Shown here one piece after another: positions 1 through 5,170 of a DNA stretch of 5,284 nucleotides. The stretch lies in contig CAYPOB010000054.1 in assembly GCA_964412405.1 (NCBI GenBank), positions 1 through 5,284 on the forward strand, written 5' to 3'. A program made the translations under genes and the position numbers. The notes beneath the pieces were generated by a model that was not told the DNA's origin, made no database searches, and was given only the letters and a program-made list of their open reading frames with translations. Each line of letters opens with the position of its first letter. The stretch's first letter is position 1. The DNA comes from JAJOKI01 sp964412405 (GTDB taxonomy: Archaea; Halobacteriota; UBA148; JAJOKI01).

Positions 1-722
1 GCATCTAACACCTCTTCCTGCCTGTGCGCATTATAAAGTCTGCAATATTTTTTCTCGCAAAATGGTTCATGTATGAAGTAGTAGAATATCGCCTGCATCA
101 CATATCCTTTCATGACCTCTGTCAATTTTTCATCATCATAATCGATGAATCTGCCCTTGACTCCCTCTTTCAATACCTCTAAGGGGATCTGCATACCGAG
201 CGTAGCATATCGTCGCTTGAGATAGTAGAATTCCTTGGGCTTCGCCGGTGCCTCAACGATGCCTGTCGTGGAGATGATGGAAGGATGGCCGCATATGATT
301 ACCCTGGCATGATACCTCTGGTCGTTCTCGTCCATGGTTCCAAGCAATCTGTTTGTAAATAGGATGTGAAAGTGGCCGAATTCCCGTTCGAGTATCAGTT
401 TTTGAATGAGCGAGTGTAATTTAAACCCATCATACAAGATGCCGCCAGATTCATAATGGGGATCTTTAAGAATCCTTCTTTCGTATTCAATCTCACCATA
501 CAACGGCTCAAAACTCGTATCTGGACCGTCCAACTCTCTAACCCTTGCCTTCGCCAACTCCATGGCAAGCTCATCAGTATCATTTTTTAAGTGGTAGATT
601 ATAAACTCGTCCCTTGTGTCGATTTTTAGCCTAGGAAGCTTTCCTCTCAAATACTCTGCTATCTCATCTATGCGAAGGGTTTTCGCCGATGGGTCATCGT
701 AAAGATGGACATGGACTCTCAT
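1..722 (-). CDS. DUF6775-like putative metallopeptidase, partial (C-terminus beyond left edge)
   Basis: An open frame of 240 codons runs without a stop from an ATG at 722 to the window edge, so the 3' end is missing. The ATG overlaps the thi4 stop as ATGA. No Shine-Dalgarno is visible upstream, which suggests translation coupled to thi4. The protein is soluble-looking, with no signal peptide or membrane segment. A basic/acidic N-terminal half (about 1-115) is followed by a hydrophobic core with FGHFHILFTNR (115-125) and ICGHPSII (143-150). Near the cut end a Cys-x4-Cys motif (Cys222, Cys227) sits between His218-Glu219 and the segment NAHRQEE (231-237). This Cys/His cluster and the YNAH-QEE block recall archaeal proteins catalogued as DUF6775 putative metallopeptidases, distantly like archaemetzincins, which also have a Cys-x4-Cys. 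No intact HExxH is present in the visible part, so peptidase activity is unproven. Recognition of the family is from memory; function is unknown. Position after thi4 suggests a link to thiazole synthesis. Confidence 0.72.
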   Translation of the reverse strand, partial: MRVHVHLYDDPSAKTLRIDEIAEYLRGKLPRLKIDTRDEFIIYHLKNDTDELAMELAKARVRELDGPDTSFEPLYGEIEYERRILKDPHYESGGILYDGFKLHSLIQKLILEREFGHFHILFTNRLLGTMDENDQRYHARVIICGHPSIISTTGIVEAPAKPKEFYYLKRRYATLGMQIPLEVLKEGVKGRFIDYDDEKLTEVMKGYVMQAIFYYFIHEPFCEKKYCRLYNAHRQEEVLD

Positions 723-1498
723 TTGCTTTTACTGAGTTTATCATATACAATCTCAGCGGCTTTTTTTCCTGAAAGTAGCATGGAGCCAAATGTCGGCCCC
801 ATTCGCGGAAGCCCGTAAGTCGTTGATACTGCCATACCTGTAGTTATCAATCCTGGATGGACTTCACCCGTGTGCTCGACTATAAGGCCCTCTGATTTTT
901 CAACCCACATGGCGCCAAATCCTCTGGTTTTGAGCAGCCCCCGCTCCTCTAATTTTTTAACCACACAGGCATCATGTCCAGTTGCATCGATTACGATCTT
1001 TGACTCGAGCGCAATCGGGTCAACGCACGTGATCTCCCTTGGCAAAGCAGAGACGGGGGTCCAGTTCACTACCACACCGCTTACCTTGTCTTCATGGAAT
1101 ACAACGTCATCGAATTTTACCATGTTCAGGATGTTCACCCCGGCATCACAGGCCGCAGCTACGAGTTTTGAGCATGCATGAGGGCCGGCTGTGACATAAA
1201 GTCCCTTGCTGAACTCCTCGTATGGTATTCCCAATTCATCGAGAACTTTTTCTGCCGGGGCCCTAACGGTGATTTTGTTCATCAAAAAGCCGCCGATCCA
1301 AAAACCACCGCCGAGGTAATTGTTTCGTTCAATTATGAGTGTTTTAACTCCTTTATTTGCGAGCTCCTTGCCTGCCATAAGCCCGGATGGGCCTCCTCCA
1401 ACTATGATTGCCTCGCTCTCAGCATAATCCTGCAGGTCTTTCGCAAATCCACTTACAATTGCCCTTGTTATATCCTTTTCTCCTACTGCCTCAAACAT
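719..1498 (-). CDS. thi4: Thiamine thiazole synthase Thi4 (ADP-thiazole synthase), Cys-type active site
   Basis: This 259-residue protein makes the adenylated thiazole carboxylate precursor of thiamine from NAD and glycine plus a sulfur donor, in the cytoplasm. It has the Thi4 signatures in order: dinucleotide-binding GGGPSG (34-39), acidic residue Glu57 at the end of the second strand, GGGFWIGG (63-70), Cys158-Val-Asp160-Pro, DATGHDA (171-177) and RMGPTFGSM (232-240). Asp160 and His175 are the likely metal ligands. Family members include suicide enzymes that sacrifice an active-site Cys as sulfur source (yeast THI4) and sulfide-dependent methanogen enzymes with His there. Here the position is Cys158 (TGC at 1025-1027), so the enzyme may be of the suicide or a Cys-assisted kind. 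Length is normal for archaeal Thi4. The start is supported by AGGTGA five bases upstream. It lies 47 nt after metX and overlaps the next gene by 4 nt. Homologues are sometimes labelled ribose-1,5-bisphosphate isomerase; the motifs favour thiazole synthase. Confidence 0.95.
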   Translation of the reverse strand: MFEAVGEKDITRAIVSGFAKDLQDYAESEAIIVGGGPSGLMAGKELANKGVKTLIIERNNYLGGGFWIGGFLMNKITVRAPAEKVLDELGIPYEEFSKGLYVTAGPHACSKLVAAACDAGVNILNMVKFDDVVFHEDKVSGVVVNWTPVSALPREITCVDPIALESKIVIDATGHDACVVKKLEERGLLKTRGFGAMWVEKSEGLIVEHTGEVHPGLITTGMAVSTTYGLPRMGPTFGSMLLSGKKAAEIVYDKLSKSK

Positions 1499-1503
1499 CT
1501 ATT

Positions 1504-1509
1504 TCACCT
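1504..1509 (-). promoter_or_regulatory. Shine-Dalgarno of thi4
   Basis: The minus strand reads AGGTGA followed by a five-base spacer and the ATG at 1498. It matches the archaeal anti-SD core and fixes the thi4 start. The 47-nt metX-thi4 gap (1499-1545) has no T-rich terminator and no room for a TPP riboswitch, consistent with co-transcription. Confidence 0.75.
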
Positions 1510-1545
1510 TTTCTGTTATCGTCTTTTCCATCCACTATATCACTT

Positions 1546-3063
1546 CTATCGTCTTATCAATTTGCTTATGCCATCGCTGGTCAATATTCCAATGACCTTT
1601 TGGTGCTCATCGACAATCGGCAAGGCCGAAATATCATGCCTATCCATCTTTTTAGCTACTACTTCGATCGGTTCATCTAATTTAGACGTTATGACATCTT
1701 TCGTCATTATTTCATCCAATTGACTATATTTTAATGCAACCGCCTTGGATATATCCCATGCAGTTACGATACCTATCAGTTGACCTCCCTTGGATACCAC
1801 TGGTAAGTGTGTAACTCCCCTCTCCATCATTATCTCCGATGCCTTTTCGATAGTGGAACCTTCTCTTATCGTGGCGATATCCTTGGTCATCACATCCCCG
1901 GCCAATTGGTGTGAAAGGAAGTTGGTGATGGCGTAATTCAATTGGCCCGCCTCCAATAAAAAGGCATCGTGACCATAATTCGATGTGAGCTCATGATAGG
2001 TTACATCTATATCGTTTGCGCTCAGTGCCATCACGATTTCCTCTGATTGATATGGTGGATAGAGCCAATCAGAGGTAATTGAGATGACCAAAAATTTGGC
2101 TTTTACCTTCTTAAAATTTTCGGCCAAAGAACCGTTTTTTGTCATGTTGGAATCTCCACGGGATTGCAACTCTCGCAGTTCGGAGAACTGCGACAGGTCG
2201 AAGTAGTCTATTGCCTTTGTTATATACAAATAAGAATTGGCATCGAATCTCTTGACGAAAACATCTCCTTGATGGTGAAGATAGCTTTCCACTTGAAAGT
2301 CAGTGGAGAAATCGAAGCCATATTTCTCTTTATATTGAAGCTTTCTGCCAAACTTTTGATACATGGACTCGTCGCTAAGGTATGTTATATGTCCGATCAT
2401 TCGTGCCAAAGCCAGTCCATTCGTGGGCGGAGATTTGGAATAATAATCGCCATTATTCCAATTCGGGTCTGAGATTATGGCCCTTCTTCCAACTTCATTG
2501 AAGGCTATCTGCTGCGGAGAAGAATAGGCCGCTGTTGCGATTGGAATGGCAAGACGAACCATCTCCGGGTGGGAAACGCACCATTGCAAAACCTGCATGC
2601 CTCCTGACGATCCACCTATGACTGCAAAAAGTTGTTTGGCGCCCAAATGGTCAATTAATTTTTTCTGGGCATTCACCATATCCAGCGTCGTGATCATCGG
2701 AAAATCCAATCCATATGGTCTGCCCATTTTTGGATTGATCGAGGAAGGCCCAGTCGACCCTTTACAGCCGCCAATAACATTGGAGCAGACGACAAAATAC
2801 TTCGTCGTGTCAAGCGCCTTTCCAGGGCCGATCAAGATGTCCCACCACCCGGGCTTTTTATCCCCTTTATGCCAGCCAGCTGCATGGGCATCCCCCGACA
2901 GGGCATGACAGACGAGGATGACATTGCTTTTGTCTTTATTTAATTCACCATATGTCTCATAGGCTATCGTCACCTGGCTGAGAGTACTTCCTCCTTCCAG
3001 AACTAAATCATCTGACAGATGGTGGTGTTGTGTTTTCACAATGCCAACTGATTTCTTTTTCAT
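1546..3063 (-). CDS. metX: Homoserine O-acetyltransferase MetX with C-terminal CBS domain pair
   Basis: This 505-residue cytoplasmic enzyme transfers acetyl from acetyl-CoA to homoserine, the activation step before sulfide addition by MetY. Residues 1-385 form the alpha/beta-hydrolase MetX domain, with the family blocks CHALSGDAH (52-60), GPSSINP (105-111), GRPYG (114-118) and the nucleophile elbow GGSSGG (150-155, Ser152). Asp332 (SDWLYP) and His365 (YGHDAF) complete the catalytic triad. Most relatives have Met, not Ser, after the nucleophile. Residues about 390-505 are two CBS motifs, seen in VMTKD (391-395) and IMTKD (452-456), THLPVV and SALPIV, and GIVTAWD (431-437) and GILTSD (492-497). 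The CBS extension is known in methanogen MetX proteins and makes the protein about 120 residues longer than bacterial MetX. It is expected to bind an adenosyl ligand; which one is not shown here. The start lies 7 nt after the metY stop. Homoserine succinyltransferase activity is possible, since some MetX-fold enzymes use succinyl-CoA, but less likely beside MetY. Confidence 0.95.
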   Translation of the reverse strand: MKKKSVGIVKTQHHHLSDDLVLEGGSTLSQVTIAYETYGELNKDKSNVILVCHALSGDAHAAGWHKGDKKPGWWDILIGPGKALDTTKYFVVCSNVIGGCKGSTGPSSINPKMGRPYGLDFPMITTLDMVNAQKKLIDHLGAKQLFAVIGGSSGGMQVLQWCVSHPEMVRLAIPIATAAYSSPQQIAFNEVGRRAIISDPNWNNGDYYSKSPPTNGLALARMIGHITYLSDESMYQKFGRKLQYKEKYGFDFSTDFQVESYLHHQGDVFVKRFDANSYLYITKAIDYFDLSQFSELRELQSRGDSNMTKNGSLAENFKKVKAKFLVISITSDWLYPPYQSEEIVMALSANDIDVTYHELTSNYGHDAFLLEAGQLNYAITNFLSHQLAGDVMTKDIATIREGSTIEKASEIMMERGVTHLPVVSKGGQLIGIVTAWDISKAVALKYSQLDEIMTKDVITSKLDEPIEVVAKKMDRHDISALPIVDEHQKVIGILTSDGISKLIRR

Positions 3064-3077
3064 CTTCTTTCTACACC
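3064..3077 (-). promoter_or_regulatory. metY-metX junction with metX ribosome binding site inside metY stop
   Basis: The minus strand reads GGGGTGTAG at the end of metY, then AAAGAAG, then the metX ATG. The GGTG lies ten bases before the start and overlaps the last metY codons and stop. Together with the 7-nt gap this predicts translational coupling. Confidence 0.5.
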
Positions 3078-4357
3078 CCAGCTAATGCTCGATCAATGTC
3101 TTCGATAATATCCTCGGCATTTTCAATCCCGATGGATAGTCTAACAAACTCTTCTGTAACCCCTGCCTCTCTCTGTTGTTCTGGTGTGAGCTGTGAATGC
3201 GTGGTACTTGCGGGGTGGACTGCAAGTGACTTTGCATCTCCCACGTTTGCAAGGTGTGAGAATAACTTTAAACTATCGATGAACTTCTTTCCAGCTTCCA
3301 ATCCCCCTTCTATCTCAAATCCAACGATGCCACCAAATCCACCCTTAAGGTATCTGCGGGCAAGATTATGCGTCGGATGGTCAGAAAGGCCTGGGTAGAT
3401 GACCCAGTTCACTTTTGGATGTTCTTTTAAGAACTCAGCAACTGCAAGTGCGTTCTCGCTGTGCCTCTCCATTCTCAATGGAAGCGTCTCCAATCCCATA
3501 AGAAATAAAAAGGCATTGAAGGGACTCATACACGGACCCAAATCCCTCGTAAATCTCGATTTCAGTTTTACGATATATGCGAGCTTGCCAAACTCGTCCA
3601 AATAGTTCAGGCCGCCCCTATATGCCAAATCATCTTCTGTTATCTCTGGGAACTTTCCGTTTGCCCAATCAAAATTGCCAGAATCTACGACCAACCCTCC
3701 GATTGACGTCCCATGTCCGCCTATCCATTTCGTTGCAGAATGCATCACTATGTCACATCCCCACTCGAAAGGGCGGCAGAGATAGGGTGTCGGGAATGTG
3801 TTATCGAGGATGAGTGGTATGCCTGCCTCGTGTGCGACCGCTGCTACGCCCTCGATATCGAGGATATTTAGTTTCGGATTTCCTATCGTCTCTGCAAATA
3901 TGGCTTTTGTATTTTCATCTATTGCATCTTTGAATTTTTCTGGCGAAGGCTCGACGAATTTAACTCCTATTCCGAACTTCTTTGGAAATGTGAGGTCAAA
4001 CAAGGTGTAGGTCCCACCATAGAGTGTCTTTGATGATACGATGTTGTCTCCAGTGTTCGTGATCGTCAATATCGACAAAAGCGTTGCGGCCTGCCCAGAT
4101 GCAAGTGATGCTGCGGCAATTCCGCCCTCCAATGCGGCAATCCTCTCTTCCAGGACCTCATAAGTCGGATTCGTAAAGCGATTATATATACCTCCAGGGA
4201 AGTCGGGTGCTTTCAGTGCGAACAGGTTTGCGGCCTGCTCCGCATCTTTGAAGTTGTATGCAACGGTTTGATATATCGGAACGGCTCTCGCTCTTGTTGT
4301 CGGGTCTGGCTTCTGTCCAGCGTGCAATGCCAGCGTGTTGAATCTATATTCTTTCAT
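3071..4357 (-). CDS. metY: O-acetylhomoserine sulfhydrylase (PLP-dependent)
   Basis: This 428-residue cytoplasmic enzyme joins O-acetylhomoserine and sulfide to give homocysteine and acetate. It belongs to the Cys/Met-metabolism PLP family and has the normal length of O-acetylhomoserine sulfhydrylases (about 430). Visible signatures are LHAGQ-PD (11-18), PIYQT (27-31), IYNRFTNPT (57-65; Tyr58 and Arg60 contact the PLP phosphate of the partner subunit), SGQAA (87-91), Tyr113 (cofactor stacking), DNTFPTPY (185-192; Asp185 binds the pyridine nitrogen) and SATKWIGGHG (207-216) with Schiff-base Lys210. The C-terminal block LAVHPASTTHSQL (378-390) and RLSIGIE (406-412) is also typical, and the residues around 47-56 plus the overall length separate it from shorter cystathionine gamma-synthases and lyases. 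The start is supported by GAGGGG seven bases upstream (4365-4370). It is the first gene of the minus-strand operon, transcribed from a promoter shared back-to-back with the HTH-CBS regulator. Confidence 0.96.
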   Translation of the reverse strand: MKEYRFNTLALHAGQKPDPTTRARAVPIYQTVAYNFKDAEQAANLFALKAPDFPGGIYNRFTNPTYEVLEERIAALEGGIAAASLASGQAATLLSILTITNTGDNIVSSKTLYGGTYTLFDLTFPKKFGIGVKFVEPSPEKFKDAIDENTKAIFAETIGNPKLNILDIEGVAAVAHEAGIPLILDNTFPTPYLCRPFEWGCDIVMHSATKWIGGHGTSIGGLVVDSGNFDWANGKFPEITEDDLAYRGGLNYLDEFGKLAYIVKLKSRFTRDLGPCMSPFNAFLFLMGLETLPLRMERHSENALAVAEFLKEHPKVNWVIYPGLSDHPTHNLARRYLKGGFGGIVGFEIEGGLEAGKKFIDSLKLFSHLANVGDAKSLAVHPASTTHSQLTPEQQREAGVTEEFVRLSIGIENAEDIIEDIDRALAGV

Positions 4358-4364
4358 TTTAGAA

Positions 4365-4370
4365 CCCCTC
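4365..4370 (-). promoter_or_regulatory. Shine-Dalgarno of metY
   Basis: The minus strand reads GAGGGG with a seven-base spacer before the ATG at 4357, supporting that start. The plus-strand genes in this window lack such a site. Confidence 0.65.
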
Positions 4371-4383
4371 TAGTAACTTCTGC

Positions 4384-4395
4384 ATATCTTGATAT
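4384..4395. promoter_or_regulatory. Inverted repeat at predicted metY transcription start (candidate operator)
   Basis: The sequence ATATC-TT-GATAT is a perfect 5-bp inverted repeat with a 2-bp centre. It lies over the predicted metY start site, downstream of the TATA box, where a bound dimer would block the polymerase. It is short and AT-rich, so chance is possible. Confidence 0.3.
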
Positions 4396-4410
4396 CACTT
4401 TGTTATTCCG

Positions 4411-4418
4411 ATATAAAT
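4411..4418 (-). promoter_or_regulatory. TATA box of the metY-metX-thi4 operon
   Basis: The minus strand reads ATTTATAT (within CTATTTATATCGG). With the usual archaeal spacing of about 25-27 bases, transcription would start near 4387, giving a 5' leader of about 30 nt containing the metY Shine-Dalgarno. That leader is too short for a known riboswitch. The sequence is AT-rich on both strands, so a plus-strand TATA role cannot be excluded. Confidence 0.5.
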
Positions 4419-4433
4419 AGATTGTTGCATAAA

Positions 4434-4451
4434 ATATTCCAAAAAGAATAT
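4434..4451. promoter_or_regulatory. Inverted repeat overlapping the regulator promoter (candidate operator)
   Basis: ATATTC, six spacer bases (CAAAAA), then GAATAT forms a perfect 6-bp inverted repeat. Its right arm overlaps the plus-strand TATA box at 4447-4454, the place expected for autoregulation by the HTH protein. The half-site TATTCC (4435-4440) also occurs at 4404-4409, 31 bp away, about three helical turns. Confidence 0.35.
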
Positions 4452-4454
4452 ATA
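4447..4454 (+). promoter_or_regulatory. TATA box of the HTH-CBS regulator
   Basis: AATATATA preceded by an A-rich BRE-like stretch (CCAAAAAG). Its centre lies about 27 bp before the ATG at 4477, so the predicted mRNA starts at or next to the start codon and is leaderless. This agrees with the absence of a Shine-Dalgarno. Confidence 0.5.
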
Positions 4455-4476
4455 CTTGATGTGCATACTACCAATT

Positions 4477-5043
4477 ATGCTTCCGGATTTAGAAGAAATA
4501 CAAAAAAGGAGAAGGAGTCTTGGCCTTTCGCAAAAGCAACTGGCATCGTATGCAGGCGTGAGTCAATCATTGATAGCAAAGATAGAGGGGGGGAAAATTG
4601 AACCCGCATATAGAAATGTCAAGAGGATATTCGAAATGTTGGAAAATGAGATGGGTAAACAAAAAAGGAGGGTATTGGCAAAGGAAATAAGCAACAAAAA
4701 GGTCATCGGTGTGGATAAAAAAGACGCAGTCCATATAGCAATAGAACTCATGCGAAAATATGAGATATCACAGCTACCGGTATATGATGAAAATACACCC
4801 GTTGGGAGTATTACGGAAAAGGTCATAACCAACAATATAGCGCAAAAAAAAGACCCGAAGGAACTATCAAAAATGCCCGTGGAGAAGGTGATGGAAGAGG
4901 GATTACCTCTGATAAGCGAAAATGCGCCAGTGGAGATATTGATTCCTCTCTTACAATATAGTCCAGCAGTACTAACAATAAAAAAAGGGGTGACGACGGG
5001 CATAATAACAAAAGCGGATTTGCTAAAGATAATTCGATTGTAA
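4477..5043 (+). CDS. HTH-CBS transcriptional regulator (COG3620 type)
   Basis: A predicted DNA-binding regulator of 188 residues. Residues 4-60 are an XRE/HTH_3 domain: LEEIQKRRRSLGLSQ leads to helix 2 (SQKQLASYAG, 18-27) and the recognition helix (VSQSLIAKIEGG, 28-39), with the family-typical KIEP ending. Residues about 66-188 are a CBS pair: MRKYEISQLPVYD (92-104) in the first, and VEKVMEEG (135-142) and GIITKAD (175-181) in the second. The T-x-x-D nucleotide signature is intact only in the second motif; the first has SITEKV instead. This is the architecture of archaeal COG3620 proteins, whose ligands are not generally known. The frame could open earlier at TTG 4456 or ATG 4459, but the ATG at 4477 fits the TATA spacing and puts LPDLEE at the N-terminus as in relatives from memory. 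The gene diverges from metY, so regulation of the operon and of itself is the simplest inference. Codons are richer in ATA and AAA than in the operon. Confidence 0.88.
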   Translation: MLPDLEEIQKRRRSLGLSQKQLASYAGVSQSLIAKIEGGKIEPAYRNVKRIFEMLENEMGKQKRRVLAKEISNKKVIGVDKKDAVHIAIELMRKYEISQLPVYDENTPVGSITEKVITNNIAQKKDPKELSKMPVEKVMEEGLPLISENAPVEILIPLLQYSPAVLTIKKGVTTGIITKADLLKIIRL

Positions 5044-5134
5044 AGACGCTTTAATCATTAGCCCCATCTCAATTCCCACTATGACAACGAAATCCTAAAC
5101 AAAAAGTCATTTCTGCCATTTAAACAACCGAAAT
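5044..5134. other. Intergenic region between the two regulators
   Basis: No gene or RNA is recognised. A short inverted repeat TAAAG-ACG-CTTTA covers the HTH-CBS stop codon (5041-5053), but the stem is only 5 bp and is not followed by a T-run on the plus strand, so it is not called a terminator. The right end merges into the promoter of the next gene. Confidence 0.4.
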
Positions 5135-5142
5135 CTTAAATA
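5128..5142 (+). promoter_or_regulatory. BRE/TATA promoter of the AbrB-like gene
   Basis: CCGAAAT (5128-5134) followed by CTTAAATA (5135-5142) matches the archaeal BRE plus TATA arrangement well. The TATA centre is about 27 bp before the ATG at 5166, predicting a leaderless transcript; no Shine-Dalgarno precedes the start. Confidence 0.6.
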
Positions 5143-5170
5143 CGCATTTAAATATCTGTTTAAATATGAA
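5135..5170 (+). repeat. Three tandem 12-bp units (YTTAAATAY core) across promoter and start codon
   Basis: Units are CTTAAATACGCA (5135-5146), TTTAAATATCTG (5147-5158) and TTTAAATATGAA (5159-5170). The 9-base core TTTAAATAT is identical in units 2 and 3, and unit 1 differs at two positions. A further TTTAAA lies at 5119-5124, off the 12-bp register. The first unit is the TATA box and the last contains the start codon. The array may be an operator, or may simply be low-complexity promoter DNA. Confidence 0.55.

Noticed and set aside
395..583. 62-codon minus-strand frame inside the DUF6775-like gene.
   Set aside because: It lies in another frame of a continuous 240-codon gene that has better coding character and an ATGA junction with thi4.
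719..1498. Annotation as ribose-1,5-bisphosphate isomerase.
   Set aside because: That label has been attached to archaeal Thi4 homologues, but the dinucleotide-binding motif, the CVDP and GHD loop and RMGPTFG are those of thiazole synthase.
1499..1531. Ten-codon mini-ORF ending in TAG immediately before the thi4 ATG, which could extend thi4 if TAG were read as pyrrolysine.
   Set aside because: The thi4 ATG already gives a normal-length N-terminus and has a well-spaced AGGTGA inside the mini-ORF. metX and metY also end in TAG at natural C-termini, so readthrough is not supported.
1178..1723. Plus-strand open frame of 181 codons across the thi4 and metX ends.
   Set aside because: It is antisense to two firmly identified genes, crosses their junction and has no family-like motifs or start signal.
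4358..4387. SAM or other riboswitch in the metY leader.
   Set aside because: The predicted leader is about 30 nt, too short for a known riboswitch, and no conserved core was seen.
4587..4593. Run of seven G in the HTH-CBS gene as a possible frameshift or phase-variation site.
   Set aside because: The frame is intact through it and the encoded KIEGGKIEP fits the HTH family; a 7-base run alone is weak evidence.
5041..5053. Inverted repeat TAAAG-ACG-CTTTA at the HTH-CBS stop as an intrinsic terminator.
   Set aside because: The stem is only 5 bp, AT-rich, and lacks a downstream T-tract on the coding strand.
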